Positions 1 to 10,756 of a stretch of 64,000 nt of DNA are shown one piece after another. The notes under the pieces are model-generated. The model was given only the letters and a program-made list of their open reading frames with translations, had not been told where the DNA came from and did not search any database. The DNA comes from Margaritispora aquatica (taxonomy: Eukaryota > Ascomycota > Leotiomycetes > Helotiales > Discinellaceae). The stretch's first letter is position 1, and the number at the start of each line of letters is the position of its first letter. The DNA lies in assembly GCA_007644065.1 (NCBI GenBank), contig VJWN01000031.1:124001-188000 (forward strand), written 5' to 3'. The position numbers and the translations under genes are program-made.

Positions 1-207
1 CATCTTCCGAGAAATAAAATCTGTTTTGGGGTATTGGTTTAGCTTGAAATTGTTACAAGTATTTCCTTCTTAATACGAACATCATATAAGTCAAGGATGA
101 ATTGGTAAAGGAAAAATCCGCAGAGTTTCATTGTTTCAAGTTTGTGGTCACCATCCTAAGGTATGCTTTGGAAGCATCACTTCGTCTTAACCAGCAATTT
201 ATCTTAA

Positions 208-1235
208 TTAACACTCCGGTTCATCGCCCTTTACCTCAATCTGAAATTCTGGTTCTTGTACCTTCTTCAAAGTACGAAAAACCAAACCTTCTGCGACCGT
301 TGCTCTAGCGTTGATCTTATCCATAACTTCGGCATGGTGCTTATCCGCGGCCGCCTGGCTCTTTCTAGCATTGACAAGTTCCCTCTGGTATCTGCTAAGC
401 TCTATCTCTACATACTCACGAGCCTCATTCTCCGCCTGGAGTTGACGCATGAGTTCAGCCTCAGCAATGGTAGGGGCGGTAACCTGAACTGTTGAACGCA
501 AAGCTTCCAACTCTTTGGTCATCTGGTTGAGCTTGTTCTGCAAAGCGGCGATGTTCTTGGACTGGGCCTTGCGCGAGTTCTCCTTGTCGTCGACAAGCTT
601 CTGGAGAGCAGCCAGTTGCTTGCCATGGTGCTCCTTCTCGTCCTTCAAGACACGGAGCTCCTCCTCCAAAGCCTTCACCTTAGCCTCATCTCCACAAATT
701 TGCTCTCCAGCAACCACACTGCCCTTGCTGTTCTCCTTGTAGAAGTCGTGCTGCTCCTCCATGATGCGAAGGCGCTCCTGCAACAACTTCTCCTTCTTGG
801 CGGCAATCTCAATCTCAGCACGCGCCTCCTTCAACTTGTCCTCCAGTCCACCGATAATAAGAACCTTCTCCTCAAGAAGAGAGCAAGCCAGGTCGATCGC
901 GGCGTTCTTCTTCTTGGGTTGTGGGGCCATCTTCGAGGTGTGCTCTGGGTTGATCATGCCAAGGCTCTCATCTAAAACTGATCAGTATTGTTCTTCTGTG
1001 GATTGAGATATTGCTGCGCAGGAAACTTACAGATCAAACACCAGGTGGCATCGTCAAGGGAGATATACTCTTGACGTGCGTTCTGGTAGTTGACTTCAGC
1101 TTGAGCCTTGAACATGGCCATCTTATCGTCGGTGGTGTTGTGCTTTGCGACAATATCCTTGCGACGTTGAAGCCATGCAACGATCCATTCCTCTCCATCC
1201 AAGTGCGCCAACTCGTCAGTCATCAAGGAAGCCAT
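208..1235 (-). CDS. Coiled-coil protein of unknown function
   Basis: Two exons, 1235-1031 and 971-208, joined across a 59-bp intron (donor GTAAGT, acceptor TTTTAG, phase 1), give 322 aa. The start chosen is the ATG at 1235 (MASLMTDELAHLDGEEW), which sits in a good context (AAAATGGC); the frame is open further upstream but nothing there looks coding. From about residue 90 to 300 the protein is almost continuous charged heptad-like helix rich in E, K, Q and A, for example LEDKLKEARAEIEIAA and LEEELRVLKDEKEHHGKQ, so a long coiled coil is expected. There is no signal peptide, membrane segment or enzyme motif. I do not recognise the family. A structural or adaptor role is only a guess. Confidence 0.75.
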
Positions 1236-2152
1236 TTTCCAGGTGTTGTTGTGTGAAAGAAGTGTATTATTGTTGATGAAGTATCGTGATTGCAGAAAGC
1301 TGCTGTGCGAAAGATATGACTTGCGGAAGGTGTAGCTTGTACGAGTAAGTTGGTTGCAGAAAATTATTGGTACAAGAGTTGTTGTTGAATTGTTGACCAA
1401 GATAAATATTTGGTTGCTTCGTGATGCTGGATATACGCGAGGCGAGCTTAACAAAAGCTAAGCAGCCTTGCCTCGAATTCACTTTGCAAACAACTTTGAA
1501 CTGAATTCCTGATCGTTTGATTGACCGAAGAACTCGAAGACTGGACTGCTTCGCTTTGAGGGATACTCGGCGGTTTCTCCAATTGTACAATATGCCAAAT
1601 CCAAGCCATATGTATGTGGGCAATCTCACAGCTGTTTGATCAAAGTGAGACTTCGCGATTTCAAGGTTATAAACGTTGAGATCTCAACACGAACACGCAG
1701 ATTTGTCAAACTATGACCACAAATAGGCCCATAAGCTTTCTAAAGCTCTTTGAAACCGGCTTTCCAGTACTTCACATATTGAGACGATAGCAGAAGCTAG
1801 TATGCCTTCGAGACAGATGGAGGGCCTCAACTTCCACTTCTGAACTCTGATTCAATTACCACAAAGTTTGATATCAGAATTGGACATATATTGCACACTT
1901 TTGGGGCGTGAATGAGCGAAATTGAACATGGCTCACAAATTGAACTTGATATGAGCTTATACGCAAAGAAACCACACCAACTACACAAACTCACCATACA
2001 TGACACCATCAAATCACAATGAATTCTCTATCGATGCAACCATGATTCACATTCCATTCCATACGTAAGAAATTCCAAACACTCTCCATAAACCCTGAGC
2101 CAACCTCTTACAAAACCAACATTACCAGCACAGCACCACACAGCACGATGCA
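1236..2152. other. Intergenic region, divergent promoters
   Basis: About 0.9 kb between the divergent coiled-coil gene and the 2153 gene. It must contain both promoters. I see no convincing coding sequence, RNA gene or repeat. Confidence 0.5.
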
Positions 2153-3019
2153 ATGAAACGAGATCGCTCCCTACACCTCGAAACCAAAAAGAAAGCAAAA
2201 ACGAGTGACATGGCGGCCAGCGAGGAAACCACCAAACTCCTCTTTCGATCTCTCAATCTCGTGGATCCTGACAGTATGACTCGACGCAAAAACACAGCGC
2301 AACAGCTCGAGAGCGAGCTCAACACCATCGCAACTCGTCTAGCAGAGTTGCATCTCCCTGGCTCGAATTTGGTTGCACCAGTTGTGTCAATGCCTTTGTC
2401 TCTGTCCCTGACTCGCGCTGGCGAGAGTTCTGAGCGCGTTACTCCAACAGCCACTCCTCCAACTGCTGATTCTGACTTCGAAATCGATGAAGATACAGAT
2501 GCAGATGTTAACCCGGACACAGAATTAGACATTGAAATAGGCACAGAGACAGACACAGAAACCTTCTCCGACGAAACTCTCGCCAACAACAAAGATGACA
2601 TCCACAATATTTCATGGGCATATATCTCACACAGCGACTACCTCCACCAGGCTCTGGCAAGCATAACACCCATAAATGCACATCTACTGTCAGCTCCACA
2701 CCTCTCCTACTCCTCATCCATGGATTACCAAAAGACCGTGTCCACTCGCGAGGCAAGAGAGCGTATCGAGCGCGTTAGTGTGGCAGTTGAGGCGGGATTG
2801 AGAGCTTTGCTCAGAGTCGCCAGGGAGGGAGAGATGTTGGCGAGACAGAGGAGGATGCAGGAAAATGATGAGGGCGATGGGGAGATAAGTGGACGGGGAG
2901 AGGAGAGAGGTTTGTTGATTGCGTGTGAGTTGATGCCGAGGAAAATGGAAGCTGACATGGCGGAGGTGGTGGATGTGATGGGACGAGGATTGGGGTATGG
3001 GGTTATGGGGCCGATTTGA
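2153..3019 (+). CDS. Hypothetical acidic protein
   Basis: Single-exon 288-aa frame starting at an ATG at 2153; a second in-frame ATG lies 20 codons in. The N-terminus is basic (MKRDRSLHLETKKKAK), possibly a nuclear signal. The middle (about residues 85-150) is a low-complexity acidic and threonine-rich stretch with runs such as DEDTDADVNPDTELDIEIGT. The C-terminal third (DYQKTVSTREARERIERVSV onward) is predicted helical. No known domain, membrane segment or catalytic motif is visible. It reads as a real gene because the composition is consistent across 867 bp and the antisense frames are broken. Function unknown. Confidence 0.6.
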   Translation: MKRDRSLHLETKKKAKTSDMAASEETTKLLFRSLNLVDPDSMTRRKNTAQQLESELNTIATRLAELHLPGSNLVAPVVSMPLSLSLTRAGESSERVTPTATPPTADSDFEIDEDTDADVNPDTELDIEIGTETDTETFSDETLANNKDDIHNISWAYISHSDYLHQALASITPINAHLLSAPHLSYSSSMDYQKTVSTREARERIERVSVAVEAGLRALLRVAREGEMLARQRRMQENDEGDGEISGRGEERGLLIACELMPRKMEADMAEVVDVMGRGLGYGVMGPI

Positions 3020-3080
3020 TAGTTGTGGCGAGTGTGGTGAGTGTGGTAGGGTGGAAATGCAGGCATCAAAGTATCGCTAG

Positions 3081-3110
3081 GAAGAAGAAGAAGAAGAAGA
3101 AGAAGAAGAA
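3081..3110 (+). repeat. (GAA)n microsatellite
   Basis: An uninterrupted run of about ten GAA units lies 60 bp past the stop of the 2153 gene. It is non-coding in the model used here. Confidence 0.9.
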
Positions 3111-3905
3111 TAGATATCGTTAAACTCACGTTGCTAAGTCGGCTAGTTCGTAAGAAATGTCAGTGTTCTATCCGTTCCTCAGACGCCCAAATTTCTGAAA
3201 GTGAAGCGAAAGTGAAAACTCCATCAACTAGTTTTGACACACTACTAATAGATTCTAATCCTTTAGCACTTTTGCCGACTCACAGAAATTTGACGAACCA
3301 CTTCTCAGATTCATTCTACTCCTATAGACCAAGTACCCTCACTTTTCTGTGGCAAACTAATACGTTGTCCACTAGGTAGGCAGTAGGTAAGCGAGGTGAC
3401 TGACCTTGACTTGCACTCAAAGCAGCCAAACCGAGACTTGCTATGTTTCAGTTGGTGATTGAATCTTGATCAAGCTCAATGGAATTCGGGGTAATGTACG
3501 AGTGAGAGCCAATTTGCGGAGATTTCCGAATATGTATCTCGATGAATGATGAGTTTACATGGACTACATGTGAACTTGACGAATACCAAACACCAAGTCG
3601 TATGGAATACTACTTGTTGTGTAGTCATCCATTATCAACAAGCAATGGAAACATTTGATTGATGAATGAGTAGGTAAAGTGGCAAGTCCTTGCTATTAAG
3701 TAACCTAGAAGGTAAGGTAGATCCGTTAGCAAAGGAAGCTAAGGAAGGTGGTGAGAGTTTGAGGTGAGTAAAGGATGAGGTTGCGAATGCCATGCTCTAT
3801 GCTTTATGCTTTAAAGATGCCTTGCGTTTCATGCTTCACATAGAACAGGAACAACCTTGAACCTCGTCTCAGGAATCAGACGAACTCGTGACTTTGGTGT
3901 ATAAG

Positions 3906-3976
3906 TGGGGGAGGGAGGGGACACGCTATGACCTTTTACAAGCAAAACAAGGGGACCGGGAGGGGGAGGGGGAGGG
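3906..3976 (+). other. G-rich tracts, possible G-quadruplex
   Basis: Two clusters of G runs on the + strand. The first, around 3907-3920, has three runs of 3 to 5 G. The second, 3951-3976, has five runs of at least three G separated by one to three bases. This fits the general four-run quadruplex rule. It lies about 1 kb upstream of the transcription-factor start. Confidence 0.5.
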
Positions 3977-4214
3977 TTGCTTTACTTTTCGGCAAGATCA
4001 AGATGGGACGGGAATATAAAGAACATGACCTGAGAACAAACTTGCCATCAGTTCTATCCCAGATTCACCAGCTTCAGGCACGCACTCTCACCTCCCGTCG
4101 CCTTCACCTCATATCATCTCGTTTATACCTCGTGTATATACCTCGTATATACATAATCTACCACAACTGAGACGAGGTGATTGATTCCCAGAATCCGATA
4201 TCGTCAATACAAGG

Positions 4215-4232
4215 TAAGGTAGTCTTACCTTA
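4215..4232. repeat. Short perfect hairpin, loop GTCT
   Basis: TAAGGTA - GTCT - TACCTTA: a perfect 7-bp inverted repeat with a 4-nt loop. A second hairpin with the same loop and nearly the same arms is at 9052-9071, on the other side of the transcription-factor gene. Confidence 0.7.
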
Positions 4233-4697
4233 TCACTCGTGTCTTAATACCGACTCCCTGGTACTGGTACTGTTAAAATCTTACCATTTTCTGTCGTCCA
4301 TCATCCGTCATCTGTCACCCTTTTTTTTTCAAGGCATATCGGAATGAGAAATAACGATATAACGAAACGTCGGTCGTAGCTCACCCTTTAATCCCTGAAC
4401 CGTGGCCGCATGATTTCTCCAGATTGCTCCAGATGCCTCCAGATGGTTGGTAGATTGCAGACAGTTTCTTCGCCACGTGTGGGCTTTGCGGGGTAACATA
4501 AATTGTGTCTTCGTAAGATGCTCATGGACGATGGTACCTTAAATCTTAGCACCCTTAGCGACCTGACCAACCTGGCCAAGCTGGAAACTCCGAACCATAT
4601 ATTGCGGATCGATCGCACCCACCGTCTCCTCCGCCGGCTTCTACCTTTTTTTTTATAATTTTGTACTTTTGTACCATACCATATTGTATTGTACCTT

Positions 4698-4736
4698 ACT
4701 ACCATATTATACTACCATATTATACTACCATACGAT
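4698..4736 (+). repeat. 13-bp tandem triplication
   Basis: Three head-to-tail copies of ACTACCATATTAT; the last copy differs in its final bases. It lies about 210 bp upstream of the start of the transcription-factor gene, next to poly-T and TATT-rich sequence. Confidence 0.8.
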
Positions 4737-4944
4737 ACCGGAACCAACTTGGAAGCTGACTATCACCGATACCTACCTACACACCTCTGCTCCGGTTCCT
4801 CGTTCCTGATTCCAGTTTCCAACCTGACCTCCCCCACCCGGGACCCCTTTCCCCCCACCAGAACCACTCTCGGCCCCACCTTTGCTTTTTTCTTCGGTCA
4901 ATGTGGGTGAATGGTGGTGACGGCAGTACAGTAGCCTAGTTGTG

Positions 4945-7900
4945 ATGGAGATGGAGATGGTATTGGAGAGGGATATGGAGACCTCGATGCTTGTGGGTGA
5001 ACTACCCGACGCGCCAATGATCCAAGACCCGCACCCGGTTCCGGTTCCGGCCGGCATGTCCGGAGAAGGACCTACCGGTAAGTCGACAGCCTCTACCTCC
5101 GCCTCGAATGCCGGAGCTCTGGATGGTGGGCAGAATGAGCAGGATGAACAGAGTACCGGTAACACAGAACTTGGAGGAAAGACATTCAGCCAATACCCAT
5201 ACCAATCCCAGGATCAGTCCAGCCGTAAACGAAAACGACAACATCCCAATCCCAATGCCACAGCATCACCTGCGGCATCACCTACAGCATTAGCTACAGC
5301 ATCACCTACGAGTAGTACAGCAACGCATCAATGTCAGATTTGTCAACGCACATACGAACGTGCAGACAGACTCAAACGCCATCTGATGACTCATGAGAAC
5401 GCACGCCGTCATCGATGTCAAGTAGAACCATGTCAGAAAAGTTTCAATAGAGCGGACCTTTTGACTCGACACTTGTTGAGGCACAACCGGAATGATGATG
5501 ATAATAATGTCGGATCCATCCCCGGTATTTACCCCATGGATCGAGCAGGCCGAGCATGCCGAGCATGTGCCACTGCGAAAACCCGGTGCGAAGATATCAA
5601 ACCGTGTCGACGCTGCCAGACGAAGGGCATCACGTGTGAGGTTCCCTTGAAGACATCAAACAAGGCGCGGTATCAGACATCAGCGACTGTAGACTCACAA
5701 AACCGCTCGCCTGACACGCCGAGAACGAACCCGGCCAGTAATTCTACTGTACTGCAACCGCTTCCATCTGGGAGACAGCAGCATCAGCAGCCACAACAGC
5801 ACCAGCAGGAGGAAGAGGAAGAGGAAGAGGAGGACGAAGACGAGGACGATGAGGAACAGGAGGAGGATGGCGAGGGCGAGAACAGACAGGAACGAGTACA
5901 ACAGTTACATGCACAAGAGCTACATACACAACAACTACATGCACAACAGCGACATGTACAAGATCACATACAATATCATGACAATAATCCCTTTGGGATT
6001 GAACACCAGTCACCTGCGTTGATTTTTACCTCAAACCAGCACTGCAATCCTCACTCCAAGCAGCTTCAAGTTCATCAAAATGTTGTCACGAATCATGAGG
6101 TCGCTCCTGTATGGGTAGACCCCATCGCACCTCAGGTAGAGACCCATCATATGCATTCCATGTCTATGGATGAGAACCAGATGGTATTTGATGATATGAT
6201 TAACAATCTCCTGTTTATGCCGCCCAACGCAGTCGATTTCAACAATCAGAACCTTAACATTAACCTTCTTGACTTTACTTTTCAAGATACACAACTGGAT
6301 CTATTTCCATCCCAACATGTCGAACATCCAAAAAACACACCTACAGGCGGTGAAATATCAAGTCAAGCTCCCAGACCGACCCGTGATGTCCGCGCCGGCT
6401 ACGCTGCTTTCACACGCTCGCCGTGGCTCTGGACACCACAACCACGGGATTATATCCTGGGAGATAAGGAAAACCTCACCCTAGATGATGAGAGTATCTC
6501 GTCGGCACTAACTCCAAACTCTTCAAACATGACGCCCAACATTCCAAGTTGTGGTTTTCCCACCATCAAACCAGCAATGCGTGATAAAATGTATCATTTG
6601 GTTGCGACGATGGACAAGTATACCAACCGCGTTCCCGATTTCCCTACACTCAATGTGCTTAATCACGTTGTGGAATCGTTTTTCGTTCGGCAAACCTATC
6701 AAGTAGACAACTGGATTCACATACCAAGTTTAACACTATCAGAGTTTATTCCCGAACTAGGAATGTCAATGGTGATTGCTGGTTCAAGCGTTATAGCTGT
6801 GCCCGCAATCTGGAAGATGGGTCTTGTGCTACAAGATGTCGTCCGTGTAAAACTTGGAGAGCTGGTAAGAACATCAATAGCCGATTTGAGATATTGACTA
6901 AACAGAATACGAGTAGTGGGATCGGCAAAACAGTGCCATACGACAACTACAGCCATTACAGGCATGGATGCTTACATTAGATGCGGGACTATGGAGTGGG
7001 TTTCAAAGACAAATGGAGCTCTCGGAGAGTTTTGTGCAAACCTTAATTACCGTACGTCTACCTAGTTGTCTTCCGACGTTGATGTCACAAGCCTGCTTTG
7101 CGATCCCATACTAATAGAAGGCAGATGATGCGCCGTGGGGGTATGTTTAGGGTGACTGCTAATACCCATAGCCTTATCCCTCTCGAATCAGACACCGGAC
7201 AAGTTCTCGAAACAAAGTGGAAACAGTGGGTACAGCGAGAATCATTCAAAAGGTTAGTCGAAGAGTTAGTTGATGCTACGGTACGAGTTAGGTGCTAAGA
7301 TATCGTGGAGACTAGCCATTCATGTATTTCTACATGATACCCGAGCGTCAATTGCTCTTCAAAAGAATCCCCTGGTCTCAGTCACAGAGATGACAATCTC
7401 ATTGCCAGCATCTCGATGCTACTTCCTTGCCGGCTCTGCCACAGAGTGGAAATCGCGCTTTCAAGAACGGAGAGTTCCTCCTCTAGCGCGAACTTCACTT
7501 CAATTTGTCGACATCATGCACGATTTGAACATTCTGGACCACCTCCACTCCGAAATCGATGTTTTACTTTGCTACACGGCCGCAATTCACGGCTTCTGGT
7601 GCCAAATCTGGGCCTTTCGTGAATCCTGGAAATTCTATGATATTGATGCCAACAAGGACTCGGTACAGCGTCTATGGCTTATGACACAACAACGCGAGCT
7701 TTACCAGCAAATCGAGACGTTCGAACAAAATCTGTTCATGCAAGTTCGGCAATCCGAGTTATTCGTTGTCATCGAGCTCTTGCTCATGATCCTCCATGTC
7801 TCACCCGAGGAACTTCAGCGCTTTGCTGGCAAGTATGGTGAGGAAGCAGCATCGCAGGCATTTGTTGGCCTTGACCAGTGGTCTCTGACCGACCAAGCGA

Positions 7901-8448
7901 GAAAGGCAGTGTGGCATGCGGGACAAGTATTCCGCTGGGCAGCAGTGATGCCTCCAGCTGAGCTACGGGATTTCTACGCTATCGCCGTATATTTTGCCAG
8001 TCTTGTGCTATGGGCGTTTGGGCACTTGTCAGGCTCTCGAGATGCCGTCAACGGCTCGGGAAATCGAAATCATCATGCCTTTCTGGAGTCTACTGGCAAC
8101 CAGACCTTCGTTATTCTGAACGGCGAGAAAACCTCCGGTGCTCGATCATTCATCGCTGGCCGTCAAATCATACCCACGCTGACAGCTGTGACATCCACCC
8201 TGTACTCCCAGATACCAGGGACTCAAGACGGTTCTCTTATTCGATTAGACGATCCGAATGCCGTGCTGCAGATGGCTCGGAACTTGTATCGGACGAACTA
8301 TCCGTTTGAGGGCGAGCCCCTGCCGCCACTGGTGGAAAACATGAGGAACTTAATGAGAGACCTTGGCAGTATTCCTGAGAATCGCTTTTCTCGCTGTGCA
8401 AGCCCTATGGAACGACCTAGATCGGGAGAAAATAGGAATGGGAATTGA
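4945..8448 (+). CDS. C2H2 plus Zn(II)2Cys6 transcription factor
   Basis: Four exons (4945-6864, 6917-7051, 7125-7252, 7311-8448), all phase-consistent, give 1106 aa. Two classical C2H2 fingers start near residue 130: CQIC-x12-H-x3-H and C-x4-C-x12-H-x3-H. A complete Zn(II)2Cys6 cluster follows near residues 204-231 (C-x2-C-x6-C-x5-C-x2-C-x6-C). After that come a glutamate/aspartate run (about 290-315) and a QLHAQ-type repeat. The C-terminal half is the fungal-specific regulator domain, with blocks such as DAGLWSGFQRQMELSESFVQ and ESFKR-LAIHVFLHDTRASIAL that become continuous only after splicing. It should be a nuclear DNA-binding regulator. The target pathway cannot be read from the neighbours. 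Confidence 0.88.
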
Positions 8449-9051
8449 TCTGTGATGAATGGGCGACTAGTGGCGGACATTTTGTAGACTCATGTAGGAT
8501 CAAAAGTTGTGCGTGTAACAACATCAAAATAATGGAGACCACTTGCTATGTGCAACTACAAAACAAAACTGCGACTGAGATCAAGACATGTGAATCTTAC
8601 ATGTAGTATTGTGGCGAAATTCAAATCATACTCGGAAAAGTGAAGCTTGAAGGCAACACCAGGGCTTATTCAGTTGTTCACATCTTATATTGTATAACAT
8701 CCACCAACTAAGCAAAGAAATAAAACACACCCAACCTCACTCGCTCGACTACCTAATTATGTCTCTTACCTTAATTCCGCTTCGATGTAAAAGTCTCTGC
8801 GGTCAGGGTATTTTACTTCTACCAAGTAATCGAAACCGCAAAATCTCTTTCTGAATAGTTTGGCCTTGGGCTATAATGAGAGTATTGTTTAAACGTTTTG
8901 CTCAATATCTGCCAAATTCTATCTTCAAATTATGTGAGCTTAAGGCAAGCTCTTGAAGTGTTGACCGAAACTTATGAAACAAAATGCCCTGAAAGCACAC
9001 AGACTTTTGCACCCTAGCTTCGTATTCGGGTTCGGTTCGGTTTAGATACCT

Positions 9052-9071
9052 TTTAGGTAGTCTTACCTAAA
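9052..9071. repeat. Short perfect hairpin, loop GTCT
   Basis: TTTAGGTA - GTCT - TACCTAAA: a perfect 8-bp inverted repeat with the same 4-nt loop as the hairpin at 4215-4232. Confidence 0.7.
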
Positions 9072-9786
9072 TAGATTCTGTGATGATTATGATGAGCAAC
9101 GGAAAGGAATGCAATGCAATGCCCTGTTACAGAGTTCATCCCCGTACGGGGAAGGTGGGTGTGGGGTACCCAGAGTGGGAGCGGGATAGTGGGGTAGCGA
9201 GGCAAGGCATGGGTAGAAAGGTAGGATAGGGGTAAGAGAACACCCAGCGTTGGTTGGTTCGCTTAGGAAGTTGTAACAGAGTGGAAATGAAAGTGAATGT
9301 ATACGTTCGTACTGGTGAAAGGCGAGGTATCACTATCTTGAAATACAGTACAAACGGCTACTAGCTACGGTATTTATTCTCATGGTCACCTTTTCTTTTC
9401 ATTTTGATTGTATCTTGTACCTGTCTATTCTTTGCTTGAACTTAAACCTGAACCTGTACCCTCTTATTCGACTTGGAAGTTTGTAAGTTTTGACGTATAT
9501 CCATCTCTCTATCGCTTTGCTGAAATGAGATCGCTAAAGTACGTTGCTTCCCTTTTTCTTTAACTTTTCCATCCACGAGATTTATCCTATTTGGAAGTAC
9601 AAACAGTGATGGCCATTGCCATTCTTATGTACTTCAAAACTCTCTCTCCACACACACAATCTCGTCTTACCTGAACTCCGGAGCCCGTTCGTTCTGAACG
9701 GCCCTACTTCCCGCTACGATTCCGAGATCTAATCTATATCTAGACAGACCAGAAGTCCAGAACAACACCCCATCTAGTCTCTATTC

Positions 9787-10207
9787 ATGGAATCGGCAGA
9801 GTTTCTTCCATGGAGATCCACTATTGCAGCACTTGACGATATCAGACACGCATGCATCTCCCCGTCTCAAGCAGCGACTTTGCGGGCTTCTGCCTCGCAT
9901 TCATGAGACTACACAGTCACTTAATGCCCGCAGAGGGAATAATGGGTACAGAAGAAATTCTACTTTAATCTTCTCCTTGGGTTTCTGCATTTCCCAATGG
10001 CTACACCACTCCAGCCAAAGAACTTCGAATGTTGTGTCGAGGGATCGTTGGTTAAGCAAGCTGGAAGGACAATCTCGAGATCCTCAATGCAATGGAATAT
10101 GTGATAGGGACTAACTGAGCAGCTGGATTACGAGTAAGTCAGGCGAGACTGTGGCATACAAAGACGCTGATGACCATGTGTTCGGATACGGTGTTGTGAA
10201 CGATTGG
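9787..10207 (+). pseudogene. Possible decayed fumarylacetoacetase-like fragment
   Basis: The peptide encoded at 10151-10207, KDADDHVFGYGVVNDW in its core, resembles the conserved FGYxxxNDWSARD region of fumarylacetoacetate hydrolases, but it is followed by non-matching sequence and a stop. About 190 bp upstream a broken frame contains SSQRTSNV, which loosely recalls the YxSxxHATNV region of the same family. A 39-codon ATG frame opens at 9787. No open, splice-consistent gene can be built through the region. If this is a remnant it is heavily mutated. The similarity is from memory of the family and could be chance. Confidence 0.25.
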
Positions 10208-10756
10208 ATGTTACAGTATAGCACTCCCTACAGACTTCGGACTCAGACTAACTGATAAGGTTGATCCAGGTATTGATGAGGATGTTCAGGCACATGTGTA
10301 TCACTCCTTGTCGTGTATGTCACTTCAACACGACAGAGGCTCGAGTAACTTTGCCTTGGCCTAAACGAATATTCCAACGACCAAGTTCGTCAGTATTAAT
10401 TCCCGATACCTTGGGATACTTTAATAGCAAAGATTGTATTCCACAATAACTGCCCCAGTAGTTAAAGAGGCGTTTCAGCCGCTTCCCAAAAAGAACAAAA
10501 ACCCACATTCCGGGGTAACCTACCCCATACCTATCCTTCCCGCCATGTGCTGATGTGCCTCCCCCTGAGTTACCCCATGTTCCAGCATTGTGAAATCTGG
10601 GGGATGAATAAAGACCAAGGGCAGGAAAATTGCAAATGCGGGACTTTTTGCTTTTCTTTCCTTTTAAAATTTGAACCTTTTCAGGGATTGATCCTCTGTC
10701 TTGGATCGTAAACGCGTCGAATACATCGTCAACACTGTCTATCTGTGTAACGCACA

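Larger units (their letters stand above)
3020..4944. other. Long intergenic region rich in simple sequence
   Basis: 1.9 kb with no believable gene. It contains a GAA microsatellite, G-rich runs, an AGGTA hairpin, poly-T tracts (4321-4329, 4648-4656) and a 13-bp triplication, listed separately. It is probably the extended promoter and 5' leader of the transcription-factor gene that starts at 4945. Confidence 0.5.
8449..10756. other. Intergenic region
   Basis: 2.3 kb between the transcription factor and the rhodopsin-domain gene. It holds a hairpin (9052-9071) and a weak fumarylacetoacetase-like remnant (9787-10207). A 165-aa antisense frame at 10320-10817 overlaps the next gene's first exon and looks spurious. 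Confidence 0.4.
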
